A stretch of 64,000 nucleotides of DNA, from assembly GCA_944336125.1 (NCBI GenBank), contig CALVLA010000003.1, positions 87,432 to 151,431 of the forward strand, read 5' to 3'. This document shows positions 36,074-43,653 of the stretch, piece by piece. The notes beneath the pieces are model-generated. The model saw only the letters and a program-made list of their open reading frames with translations, was not told the origin of the DNA and did no database searches. Origin of the DNA: an uncultured Clostridia bacterium (GTDB lineage: Bacteria > Bacillota > Clostridia > Christensenellales > CAG-314). Both the position numbers and the translations under genes were made by a program. Each line of letters begins with the position of its first letter. Positions within the stretch are counted from its first letter, which is position 1.

Positions 36074-37720
36074 ATGAACGAATTGATGGAAATCACTTTG
36101 GGCGGTATCCTTGAACGCATGGCGGAAATGTATCCGAACCACCAATGCGTCAAGTATATCGAAAGGGAGTATGACATGACGTACTCCGAGTTCAACGAGG
36201 AAGTCGACAAGGTCGCTAAAGGTCTTCTCGGCTTGGGTCTTAAAAAAGGCGACCACATCGCTATCTGGGCTACCAACTATCCTGAATGGCTTTCGCTCCT
36301 TTTTGCGACCGCTAAAATCGGCGCCGTGCTTGTTACCGTAAACACTAACTACAAAATCGCCGAACTCGAATACCTACTACGTCAATCCGATTCAAAAGCT
36401 CTCTTTGTATGCGACGGTCTTAAAGATATAGACTGTGAAAAAACTATTTACGAACTCTGCCCTGAACTTAAGGACAGCGAACCGGGTATCCTGCAATCCG
36501 CAAGGCTTCCTAAGCTTACCACCGTTGTTTCTATCGACAACAGGTACCCGGGCATGTACAAGTGGACTGACCTTTACAAGTTCGGCGCACGTATCTCTGA
36601 CGACTTTTATCAAAAGGTTAAAGATGCAGTTGACTGCCATGACGTTGTTAATATGCAGTACACTTCGGGTACCACGGGTTTCCCCAAAGGCGTTATGCTC
36701 ACTCACTACAACATCGTAAACAACGGTATGACCATCGGCGACTGCATGAAGTTTACTCCGCGCGACAGGCTTTGCATTCACGTTCCTTTCTTCCATTGCT
36801 TCGGCCTCGTCCTCGCTATCATGGCTTGCGTGACTCACGGGTCTACCATGATTCCGCTTTTGTGGTTCACTCCTATGAAAGCGCTTCACACAATCGAATA
36901 CGAAAGATGTACGGCGGTTCACGGCGTTCCTACCATGTTTATCGCTATGCTGGAACACCGCGACTTTAAAAAATACGACCTCAGCTCTCTTCGTACCGGT
37001 ATTATGGCTGGCTCTCCTTGCCCTGAAAAGGTTATGCAGCAAGTCGTTGACGAAATGCATATGCCTGAAATTACAATTACCTACGGTCAAACAGAAGCTT
37101 CTCCCGGTTGCACGCAGACTACTACCGACGACCCGCTTCCGCTTCGCGTTTCTACAGTCGGCAAACAGTTCCCGCACATGGAAGTTAAAATCATCGATCC
37201 TGAAACAGGCGAAACTTTGGGGCCTAACCAAGACGGCGAGTTTTGCGTAAGGGGCTACAACGTCATGAAAGGTTATTATAACATGCCTGAAGCTACCGCA
37301 GAAGCAATTGACAAAGACGGCTGGCTCCATACAGGCGACCTTGCTTCGGTTGACGAAAACGGCTACTACAAAATTACCGGTCGTATCAAAGACATGATTA
37401 TCCGCGGCGGCGAAAACATTTACCCTAAGGAAATCGAAGAATTTTTGTACACCAACCCTAAAATTCAGGACGTTCAGGTCGTAGGCGCTCCTAGCGAAGT
37501 TTACGGCGAAGAAGTTGCCGCTTTCGTTGTTCTCAAAAAAGGTGAAAAAATGACGGAAGCCGAAGTCAAGGATTACGTAAAAGTCAACATGGCAAGACAC
37601 AAAGTTCCTTCTTACGTCATCTTCGTTGACAAATTCCCTATGACGGGCAGCGGCAAAATTCAAAAGTTCAAGCTCAGGGAAATGGCAAAAGAATACGTCG
37701 AATCAAGAACCAAAAAATAA
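36074..37720 (+). CDS. Acyl-CoA synthetase (AMP-binding, fatty acid type)
   Basis: 548 residues, ANL superfamily. ATP-binding loop YTSGTTGFPKGVMLTH (about 196-211), adenine-site TYGQTEASP, core TGDLASVDENGY, hinge GRIKDMIIRGGENIYPKEIEE and the catalytic lysine in GSGKIQKFKLRE are all present. It activates a carboxylic acid as acyl-AMP and transfers it to CoA. The overall sequence fits medium/long-chain fatty-acyl ligases (FadD-like). No other fatty-acid genes are nearby, so the role (uptake or membrane recycling) is open. It is a single-gene unit with a strong promoter and terminator. Confidence 0.9.
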   Translation: MNELMEITLGGILERMAEMYPNHQCVKYIEREYDMTYSEFNEEVDKVAKGLLGLGLKKGDHIAIWATNYPEWLSLLFATAKIGAVLVTVNTNYKIAELEYLLRQSDSKALFVCDGLKDIDCEKTIYELCPELKDSEPGILQSARLPKLTTVVSIDNRYPGMYKWTDLYKFGARISDDFYQKVKDAVDCHDVVNMQYTSGTTGFPKGVMLTHYNIVNNGMTIGDCMKFTPRDRLCIHVPFFHCFGLVLAIMACVTHGSTMIPLLWFTPMKALHTIEYERCTAVHGVPTMFIAMLEHRDFKKYDLSSLRTGIMAGSPCPEKVMQQVVDEMHMPEITITYGQTEASPGCTQTTTDDPLPLRVSTVGKQFPHMEVKIIDPETGETLGPNQDGEFCVRGYNVMKGYYNMPEATAEAIDKDGWLHTGDLASVDENGYYKITGRIKDMIIRGGENIYPKEIEEFLYTNPKIQDVQVVGAPSEVYGEEVAAFVVLKKGEKMTEAEVKDYVKVNMARHKVPSYVIFVDKFPMTGSGKIQKFKLREMAKEYVESRTKK

Positions 37721-37727
37721 AAAAAAC

Positions 37728-37759
37728 AAAACAAGCCTTTTCGGCTTGTTTTTATTTTG
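37728..37759 (+). terminator. Intrinsic terminator after the acyl-CoA ligase gene
   Basis: Stem AAAACAAGCC/GGCTTGTTTT (37728-37737, 37743-37752), loop TTTTC, T-rich tail. The tail contains the -35 box of the next promoter. Confidence 0.93.
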
Positions 37760-37774
37760 TTTTTAGTGCATAAT
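37746..37774 (+). promoter_or_regulatory. Promoter of trmN6-rsmI, placed for a leaderless transcript
   Basis: TTGTTT (37746-37751), a 17-base spacer and CATAAT (37769-37774). Seven bases separate the -10 from the ATG at 37782. Confidence 0.6.
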
Positions 37775-37781
37775 TTTTTTG

Positions 37782-38531
37782 ATGAACGTTTTTTTGAAAG
37801 ATACCGAAAAGCTCGAAGACCTTCAGGTCGGCGGACTTAAAATTATTCAAGATAAAAACGAGTACCGCTTTACTTCCGACGCGGTGCTTCTGGCAAATTC
37901 CGTTTCGGTAAAGCCAACGGACACGGTGGTGGAGTTTGGCACTGGCAGCGGCGTGATTTCGATACTCATTTCATACAAGCAAAAACCCAAACACATTTTG
38001 GCGGTGGAAATTCAGCCGCAGCTTGCCGACATGGCAAAACGCAGCATAGAGTTTAACGGGATGAAGGACAAAATTTCCGTGTTAAACACAAGTTTGCAGG
38101 ATTTTGCCCTCAGTTACGACGGGAAAAAAGTCGACGCGGTAGTATGCAATCCGCCTTACATAAAGCTTAACGGCGGTGAAACGCAAATTAGCGAAAACCT
38201 TAAAATCTGCAGACACGAAGTGGCGGTTACCCTTGACGAAATATGTTTTGCGGCAGGAAGAATTTTGAAAAGCGGCGGAAAGTTTTTTTTGGTGCACAAA
38301 GCCGAAAGATGCGCCGAAATTTTTGAGCTTATGACAAAATACAAAATTCAGCCAAAGGAAATCACCACTGTTTCGGCAAGAGAAGGGGAGGCTCCTTACC
38401 TTGTGATTGTCTGCGGGGCAAAAGACGGCAAGGTGGGGCTTAAATGGAAAAAGCCAATTGTAATTTACGACCAAAACGGAGTGTTTACTCAGACGATAGA
38501 AAAACTTTACGGGGAGGCGGAAAATGAGTAA
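37782..38531 (+). CDS. trmN6: tRNA1(Val) (adenine-37-N6)-methyltransferase
   Basis: 249 residues. The Rossmann methyltransferase has the N-terminal family signature EDLQVGGLKIIQ and FTSDAVLLAN, SAM-binding VEFGTGSGVISI and the N6-adenine motif VVCNPPYIKL. It matches the YfiC/YabB (TrmN6) family that modifies A37 of tRNA-Val. Gene order with the next rsmI gene is conserved in Bacillus (yabB-yabC). There is no ribosome-binding site before the ATG, and the promoter lies too close for a leader. It overlaps rsmI by eight bases. Confidence 0.88.
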   Translation: MNVFLKDTEKLEDLQVGGLKIIQDKNEYRFTSDAVLLANSVSVKPTDTVVEFGTGSGVISILISYKQKPKHILAVEIQPQLADMAKRSIEFNGMKDKISVLNTSLQDFALSYDGKKVDAVVCNPPYIKLNGGETQISENLKICRHEVAVTLDEICFAAGRILKSGGKFFLVHKAERCAEIFELMTKYKIQPKEITTVSAREGEAPYLVIVCGAKDGKVGLKWKKPIVIYDQNGVFTQTIEKLYGEAENE

Positions 38532-39318
38532 GGTGTTTTTTGTTGCGACGCCGATAGGCAACCTCGGCGATTTTTCGTACAGAGCTGTCCAAACTCTCAA
38601 CGACGCCGACGTTATTTTGTGCGAGGATACCAGACATTCGAGAGTACTGCTGGACAGATACGGCATAAAAAAACCATTGAAAGCTTATCACAAGTTCAAC
38701 GAGGCAAAAACTTCCGACGCGGTTTGCGACATGGCTGAGGAAGGAAAAAACGTTGCCGTTATTTCCGACGCCGGTATGCCGTGCATTTCCGACCCCGGTT
38801 ATTTTCTTGTGAGAAAGCTTATCGAAAGGGGAATAGAATATACCGTCATTCCGGGACCCTGCGCCTTTGTAAACGCTTTTGTCATGTCGGGGTTTGAGGC
38901 TCCTTTCACCTTTGTGGGGTTTTTGAAGGAAAAACAGTCTGAGTTTAAAAAGCAGCTTGAAAGTCTGCCGTCCACTTGCCTTATTTTTTACTCTTCCGTT
39001 CACAACGTCAACGACGACCTCAAAAAACTTTACGCCGAACTCGGAAACAGGCGTGTCTGCGTTGTCAGGGAAATTTCAAAAATGTTTGAGGAAGTTTTGT
39101 TTTTTGATTTGAAAGATGCCGAGATCCAAAACCCGAAAGGGGAATTCGTGCTTATCGTGGACGCGGTGAAAGAGCAAAGCGCGTTGAACTCGCTGTCAGT
39201 GGAAGAACACGTCAACTTTTACGTCAAAAACGGGCTTACCAAAATGGAAGCAATCAAAAAAACCGCTAAAGACAGAGGTGTGGGCAAAAACGAAATTTAC
39301 AAATTTTTTATAGACTGA
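38524..39318 (+). CDS. rsmI: 16S rRNA (cytidine-1402-2'-O)-methyltransferase
   Basis: 264 residues, tetrapyrrole-methylase fold. Signatures: VATPIGNLGDFSYRAVQTL, the CEDTRHSR segment, ISDAGMPCISDPGY and PGPCAFVNA. The family methylates the 2'-O of C1402 in the ribosomal decoding centre. GGGGAGG precedes the ATG within the trmN6 end. The C-terminal helix region (TKMEAIKKTAKDRGVGKNEIY) matches the family's end domain, so the gene is complete. Confidence 0.95.
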   Translation: MSKVFFVATPIGNLGDFSYRAVQTLNDADVILCEDTRHSRVLLDRYGIKKPLKAYHKFNEAKTSDAVCDMAEEGKNVAVISDAGMPCISDPGYFLVRKLIERGIEYTVIPGPCAFVNAFVMSGFEAPFTFVGFLKEKQSEFKKQLESLPSTCLIFYSSVHNVNDDLKKLYAELGNRRVCVVREISKMFEEVLFFDLKDAEIQNPKGEFVLIVDAVKEQSALNSLSVEEHVNFYVKNGLTKMEAIKKTAKDRGVGKNEIYKFFID

Positions 39319-39336
39319 CGTCAGTCAAAAGCTTTT
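39313..39336. repeat. Two adjacent perfect palindromes at the rsmI stop codon
   Basis: GACTGACGTCAGTC (39313-39326) is followed directly by AAAAGCTTTT (39327-39336). The first contains the rsmI stop codon. They lie just upstream of the presumed promoter at 39351-39359. Confidence 0.7.
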
Positions 39337-39350
39337 TTAGTTTTATTTTG

Positions 39351-39359
39351 TGATAAAAT
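39351..39359 (+). promoter_or_regulatory. Possible extended -10 promoter of the next membrane protein gene
   Basis: TGATAAAAT, identical with its flank (39346-39359) to the glycogen-operon promoter. There is no clear -35 box. Confidence 0.45.
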
Positions 39360-39363
39360 TACG

Positions 39364-39388
39364 TTGCGTCTGAAAAGGCGCAATTTTT
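39364..39388 (+). terminator. Terminator hairpin after rsmI
   Basis: Stem TTGCGTC/GGCGCAA (39364-39370, 39377-39383; one G-T pair), loop TGAAAA, then five Ts. It lies 46 bases beyond the rsmI stop and just downstream of the possible -10. The region 39389-39433 has no further clear structure apart from a GAGG site. Confidence 0.7.
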
Positions 39389-39433
39389 ATGCCGAGGGTT
39401 CGGGTTGTCGCCCATAAAGCAAAGTGAGGTTTT

Positions 39434-40066
39434 ATGGATTTTAACGCGATTATTGAAAGCCTGACGGCTATCGTTCGCCACAGCGGTTCGGCTGTCGTCG
39501 TTTACGCCGTTGTGGTGTGTATTTTGACTGAAATCGTCAAAAAACTTTTTATTCCGAAATTGAAAATCGATTTGCTCAACAAGTTTGACCCGACTATAAT
39601 CGTTCCGTTCGCGTTGGGTTGCGTGGCTTCCGTTTTTCATTCGCTGGCGGTACAGGGCGTGGACCTGTCCTCAGCATTTGAAAACGTGTTGGTCAACGGT
39701 CTGACAATCGGGGCTACTTCCACAGTGCTTTACCGCATGTTTGTTTCGGTTTTTTGCGAAAACGTCAAAAAACTTAAAAAAGACGAAATTTTCAACTTGT
39801 TCTATACGGAAATTTTCGTTTATTCCGACATTAAGGAAAAGCTCCTTAACGGGCAAACTACGATGAAAGACTTCGTTTCGGAAGTCAAACTGGTTTCGGA
39901 AAAAGCTGTCGCCATTTACCAAAATACCGAAACCGACGGCGACGAAAAGAAACAAAAGCTGGTATCGCTTATGAGCGGACTTATCGACGACTCGGTGATT
40001 TTTAAGGCCGTCGAGCCAATTCACAACGCGATGCTTAAAACTTTTGAGACAACTGCGACAGCCTAA
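39434..40066 (+). CDS. Membrane protein of unknown function
   Basis: 210 residues, family not recognised. Hydrophobic segments at about 18-36, 53-72 and 84-104 suggest two or three membrane helices. The C-terminal half (about 110-210) is a soluble, charged, probably helical domain (KKLKKDEIFNLFYTE, VSEVKLVSEKAVAIYQ). The first helix with ILTEIVKKLFIPK recalls small membrane proteins of phage-holin type, but this is weak. GAGG lies before the ATG. It is followed by a hairpin and the promoter of the next gene. Confidence 0.7.
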   Translation: MDFNAIIESLTAIVRHSGSAVVVYAVVVCILTEIVKKLFIPKLKIDLLNKFDPTIIVPFALGCVASVFHSLAVQGVDLSSAFENVLVNGLTIGATSTVLYRMFVSVFCENVKKLKKDEIFNLFYTEIFVYSDIKEKLLNGQTTMKDFVSEVKLVSEKAVAIYQNTETDGDEKKQKLVSLMSGLIDDSVIFKAVEPIHNAMLKTFETTATA

Positions 40067-40072
40067 AACAAA

Positions 40073-40090
40073 AGCCGACGAAAGTCGGCT
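40073..40090 (+). terminator. Hairpin after the membrane protein gene
   Basis: Stem AGCCGAC/GTCGGCT (40073-40079, 40084-40090) with a GAAA tetraloop but only a poor T tract. It is a weak terminator or mRNA-end structure. Confidence 0.6.
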
Positions 40091-40099
40091 GTTGTCATA

Positions 40100-40128
40100 T
40101 TGACTTTTTGTTTTATCGGTTGCATAAT
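40100..40128 (+). promoter_or_regulatory. Promoter of the zinc-finger membrane protein gene, placed for a leaderless transcript
   Basis: TTGACT (40100-40105), a 17-base spacer and CATAAT (40123-40128). Six bases separate the -10 from the ATG at 40135, so transcription should begin at the A of the start codon. Confidence 0.75.
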
Positions 40129-40134
40129 TAAATT

Positions 40135-40572
40135 ATGGAAGAAAACAAAAACGCAAAATGCAAACTTCACAAAAACAACGACGCGGTGGCAAACTGCATA
40201 AAGTGCGGAAACACTTACTGCGAAGTCTGCCGTGACCTGACAGGTGACAGCGGCTTTTGTCTTAGCTGCGAAATTATGCGGACAAACGCAAAAGCAAGGT
40301 ACACCGCCGAAAAAATGACTACTTACCTTGCAAATGCGTTGGCAGGCATTATTGCCGCGGTATTGTTTTGGATTGCAAGGTTTTGGTTTGACGAGGCAGG
40401 TACCTTGGGTACGATAGCTACTATAATTACTGCCGTTTACGGTTTTGCGGCGGCTTTCTTTTTTGCCGACGCGCTTGTGAAAAACAAAAAAGCCAAAAAA
40501 ACACTTAAAAACCTTGAACAAGCATTGAACTCTGCGGCGGAAAATAACGACTTTACAAATGACGCGTCTTAA
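40135..40572 (+). CDS. B-box-like zinc-finger membrane protein, function unknown
   Basis: 145 residues. The N-terminus has a zinc-binding pattern like a B-box: CKLHKNNDAVANCIKCGN, then CEVC and CLSC (about residues 9-46). Two membrane helices follow (about 62-84 and 91-112), then a charged tail. Similar small CxH...CxxC membrane proteins are common in Bacillota without a known role. There is no ribosome-binding site before the ATG. The stop codon lies in the loop of the terminator, so the gene is compactly bounded on both sides. Confidence 0.78.
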   Translation: MEENKNAKCKLHKNNDAVANCIKCGNTYCEVCRDLTGDSGFCLSCEIMRTNAKARYTAEKMTTYLANALAGIIAAVLFWIARFWFDEAGTLGTIATIITAVYGFAAAFFFADALVKNKKAKKTLKNLEQALNSAAENNDFTNDAS

Positions 40573-40587
40573 GACGCGTTTTTCTTT
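40562..40587 (+). terminator. Terminator containing the stop codon in its loop
   Basis: Stem ACGCGTC/GACGCGT (40562-40568, 40573-40579), loop TTAA carrying the TAA stop, then a T tract. Confidence 0.9.
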
Positions 40588-40592
40588 TGCTG

Positions 40593-40621
40593 TTTACATT
40601 TGAAAAACGCGGTGGTATAAT
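40593..40621 (+). promoter_or_regulatory. Promoter of the GH95-like gene
   Basis: TTTACA (40593-40598), a 17-base spacer and perfect TATAAT (40616-40621) with extended TG. Confidence 0.88.
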
Positions 40622-40645
40622 TTTAGTGTTTGATATGGGTGGATT

Positions 40646-42994
40646 ATGGCAAAAAAGACTAAAAACGTTTTGACTTTCAAAAATCCCGCTTCATGGTGGG
40701 GCGCTTTGTGGCGTGACGGACTTTACGTCGGCAACGGAAAAACCGGCTGCGCGGTGTGCGGCGGAGCCGCCGACGAAAACATTTTCATCAATTCGGCAAA
40801 ACTCAGGTGGCACGGGAAAACAAGCGTGCTTCCCGATGTGTCGCTTAAATTCAAAGACGTTTTGAAGTGCGCGGAAAACGGCGATTTTTCCGCCGCCGAG
40901 GAAATTTTGCCAAAGGCGCTTGCCGCAAAAAATTACAGACCTGCGCCTACCGAGCCGCTGCCTTTGTGCTGTCTTAACGTAAAAACAAAAATCGACAAAA
41001 ACATCAAAGACTACCAAAGGACTTTGGATTTGCAAAACGGCGAGGCTGTCGTCGCATTTTCCGACAACGGCGGAAGATATTATCGCAGTCTATTCGTGTC
41101 GAGGTTTTGCGATACGGTAGTGCTTGAAATGCGTAAAACCGGGGACAAAAACATAAACGCCGACCTGTCGCTTGTCATGCCTTTTTACGACAAGGGGGAC
41201 TGTCTGCCTTTGCCCGAAGGTGCGGAGTGCGTTTTTGACAAAAACTATATTTACTTTTCGGCGCGAAACGACAACGGACTTGATTACGGTGCCGTTGCAA
41301 AAGTTTCCGTTTCGGGCGGGACAATTAAACAACACAAAAACCGTCTTTCTCTCGTCAACGTTTCAAATGCCTTGATACTCGTCAAGGTCTTTGCCGATTC
41401 GCAAAAAGACAGGGAGTTTAAAAAGCTGAAGGAACAACTCGAACAGGTCAAAGAGGGCTATGACAAGCTCAAAAAGTCTCACTGTTCGCTTCACACAAAA
41501 CAATACGATGCCTGTGAGCTTGATTTGGGATATGATGACGAGACATGCGAAAGGCTTACCGAAGACGCGGAAGAAAACACTGTGTCTGCGCCTCTTGCCG
41601 AACAGCTTTTCAATTTCGGCAAATATCTTGCGGTTTCGTCTTGCGACGAGCAAAACGCATTTGTTTACCCTTGGCTTTTTAACGGCGATTTCGACTCAAA
41701 AACATTTGTCGATTTGCCTAAAATTCTTGACGGATGTGACTTTGTTTTTGCATGCAACATGTCAGACTGCCTTTTGCCTGTTTTTGATTCGCTTGACAAA
41801 AAAATCGGTGACTTTAAAGACAACGCGATGAGGCTTTTCGGCAAACACGGAATTTTCGTTCCGCATATACTTGCCCCTAACACGGGCAGGATAGGCAGGA
41901 CAGACAAATTTAACGTTTACGATTTTTCGGTAACCTTAAAAGCGGCTTTAATTTATTTCAGATATTATCAGCAAACCAATGACTTGAAGTTTTTGAAAAA
42001 CAGGGCGTATCCTTTCATGAAGGAAGCGGCATTGTTTTTTGAGGAGTTTTTGGTAAAAGACAAAGACGGATTGCTTCATCAGCCTGTGGGCATGGCTTGC
42101 TGTCCGGCAGAAGGCGCGAGGGACAACGAAAGACCTGCGCTGGGTCGTGACTGCATTCGTGATTTGGACGGAATAAGGCTTTTGTTTGAGCGTTTGGCAA
42201 AAGTCTGCGAAATTTTGAACGAGGACGAAAACAAAGCAAAAAAATATCGTGAAATGGCGGCGGCTATTCCCGATTATTCCGACGGAGAACTTAAAACTTA
42301 CGCCGAAAACACGTGCAACAACAAAAATGCCTTTGTTTTTTCGGTTTTTGACAGAGTTTTTCCTTGGTTTGACGAAAAAATTCTTTCCGACGAGCAGAAA
42401 AAAGCAAAATACTTGTCTGCCGCAAAAGAGTTTTTGGCAAAGCACTCAAACATGCTCGACGCCTTTTCGCTTACCAAACTCGGGTGCGTTTTTGCTTGTC
42501 TTGGCGACACTGTCAGCGTGAAAAACTGTCTTGACGGAGTGGTAAAGGGAAGTTTGTCGAAAAATCTGTCGGCTTGCTCTGCCGACTGGAAAGGGATGGG
42601 TTATCTCGCATGCGACAGACTTTCAAAACCAGACCTTTTTGTCAACGCTTCGTTGTGTTGTCTTTTGCAAAACATTTTGATACGCGACGAAGGGGACAAA
42701 GTGTTTGTTTTGCCGAGTTTTCCTTTTGGCGACGTTGCCGTCCGATTTAACGATTTTAAGCTCAGGGGCGACGTGTCGATAAATTTGTCATACAGTCCTA
42801 AAACTCAAAATCTGTGCTTTACCATAAAAAGCAAGTCGCGAAGGGATTTTGACGTAGTTCTTCCAGACGGAATAAAAAAGGTTGTAAAAGTCGTTTCGGG
42901 CTCAGTCGACCAGCGTTTGAAAACCGTTTCGGCGGTCAATCCTACTTTGCCTAAAGGTGCGGAATTCAATTTTAAATTTCAGCCTGCAAAATAA
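40646..42994 (+). CDS. Divergent GH95-like (alpha-L-fucosidase-clan) protein, intracellular
   Basis: 782 residues, no signal peptide, rich in cysteine. The N-terminal beta domain begins with WWGALWRDGLYVGNGKTGC and ENIFINSAKLRWHG, resembling the GH95 opening (ALPIGNG...LNEDTLWSG). The middle has the (alpha/alpha) toroid features FNFGKYLAVSSC, a YPWLFNGDFDSK segment where GH95 has LQGIWN, and LKFLKNRAYPFMKEAALFFEEFL. A C-terminal beta domain (about 700-782) ends it. I could not place the GH95 catalytic Glu and Asn residues with confidence. It is probably a glycoside hydrolase or phosphorylase of this clan; substrate unknown. It has its own promoter and no clear terminator. Confidence 0.68.
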   Translation: MAKKTKNVLTFKNPASWWGALWRDGLYVGNGKTGCAVCGGAADENIFINSAKLRWHGKTSVLPDVSLKFKDVLKCAENGDFSAAEEILPKALAAKNYRPAPTEPLPLCCLNVKTKIDKNIKDYQRTLDLQNGEAVVAFSDNGGRYYRSLFVSRFCDTVVLEMRKTGDKNINADLSLVMPFYDKGDCLPLPEGAECVFDKNYIYFSARNDNGLDYGAVAKVSVSGGTIKQHKNRLSLVNVSNALILVKVFADSQKDREFKKLKEQLEQVKEGYDKLKKSHCSLHTKQYDACELDLGYDDETCERLTEDAEENTVSAPLAEQLFNFGKYLAVSSCDEQNAFVYPWLFNGDFDSKTFVDLPKILDGCDFVFACNMSDCLLPVFDSLDKKIGDFKDNAMRLFGKHGIFVPHILAPNTGRIGRTDKFNVYDFSVTLKAALIYFRYYQQTNDLKFLKNRAYPFMKEAALFFEEFLVKDKDGLLHQPVGMACCPAEGARDNERPALGRDCIRDLDGIRLLFERLAKVCEILNEDENKAKKYREMAAAIPDYSDGELKTYAENTCNNKNAFVFSVFDRVFPWFDEKILSDEQKKAKYLSAAKEFLAKHSNMLDAFSLTKLGCVFACLGDTVSVKNCLDGVVKGSLSKNLSACSADWKGMGYLACDRLSKPDLFVNASLCCLLQNILIRDEGDKVFVLPSFPFGDVAVRFNDFKLRGDVSINLSYSPKTQNLCFTIKSKSRRDFDVVLPDGIKKVVKVVSGSVDQRLKTVSAVNPTLPKGAEFNFKFQPAK

Positions 42995-43038
42995 TGAGTT
43001 TTTGACCATATTTTGTTTGATTTTTACGCTTTCAACTC

Positions 43039-43076
43039 AACAAATTGTGGATAAATCAAATTTTGTCCATATTGTT
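43039..43076. promoter_or_regulatory. Imperfect dyad upstream of the purine operon promoter
   Basis: Arms AACAA...TGGATAAA (43039-43055) and TTTTGTCCA...TTGTT (43061-43076) pair imperfectly around a five-base centre. It lies 12 bases upstream of the purE -35 box. It could be a regulator site or a hairpin ending the upstream gene; it does not match the Bacillus PurR box. Nothing else is visible between 42995 and 43087. Confidence 0.35.
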
Positions 43077-43087
43077 AACTTAAACAT

Positions 43088-43116
43088 TTGACATAAATTG
43101 TGCGAAATTATAAAAT
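43088..43116 (+). promoter_or_regulatory. Promoter of the purine operon
   Basis: TTGACA (43088-43093), a 17-base spacer and TAAAAT (43111-43116). The leader is only about 33 bases, so no purine riboswitch fits. Confidence 0.85.
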
Positions 43117-43155
43117 TATACTGTGATTTTTGCTCATATATTCGTGAGGTAATTT

Positions 43156-43653
43156 ATGTTGAAAGTTGCAGTTGTTATGGGAAGTAAATCAGACATCGAG
43201 GCAGTCAAACCGGCGCTCAAAGCGCTGAAAAAGTTTGACGTGCCTTTTTTTGTTCGCATTCTGTCGGCACACAGAACTCCCGACGAAGTTCATCAACTTG
43301 TTGACGATGCCGATAAAAACGGCGTAGGCGTATTTATCGCCGCAGCAGGCAAAGCGGCGCACCTTGCGGGAGTTATCGCAGGGCTTACGGTGCTTCCGGT
43401 AATCGGCATTCCGATGAAATCTTCCACTATGGACGGACTTGACAGCCTTTTGTCAGTCGTTCAGATGCCTTCCGGCGTTCCGGTTGCCACGGTTGCCATC
43501 AACGGAAGCGAAAACGCGGGTATTCTTGCCACTCAGATTTTGTCTCTTTCCGAACCGACTCTCGTCGAAAAGCTTAAAAACTACAAAATCGAGATGAAGC
43601 AGAAAGTGCTTAAAGACGATTGCGACGTGCAGAAGGAGATAGACAGCTTATGA
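43156..43653 (+). CDS. purE: 5-(carboxyamino)imidazole ribonucleotide mutase
   Basis: 165 residues. [12 protein letters not shown], the catalytic-His segment [22 protein letters not shown] and [20 protein letters not shown] identify class I PurE, which converts N5-CAIR to CAIR. In most bacteria it needs PurK to supply N5-CAIR; no purK gene is in the window. GAGG precedes the ATG. It is the first gene of the operon and its stop overlaps the purC start (ATGA). Confidence 0.95.
   Translation: MLKVAVVMGSKSDIEAVKPALKALKKFDVPFFVRILSAHRTPDEVHQLVDDADKNGVGVFIAAAGKAAHLAGVIAGLTVLPVIGIPMKSSTMDGLDSLLSVVQMPSGVPVATVAINGSENAGILATQILSLSEPTLVEKLKNYKIEMKQKVLKDDCDVQKEIDSL

Noticed and set aside
39389..39433. 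Possible riboswitch in the leader before the 39434 gene
   Set aside because: The leader is short, contains only weak pairings and matches no known aptamer pattern that I can recognise.
43046..43054. Perfect DnaA box (TTATCCACA on the minus strand) before purE
   Set aside because: A single 9-base match is expected by chance in 64 kb of AT-rich DNA, and no cluster of boxes, dnaA/dnaN genes or other origin features is present.
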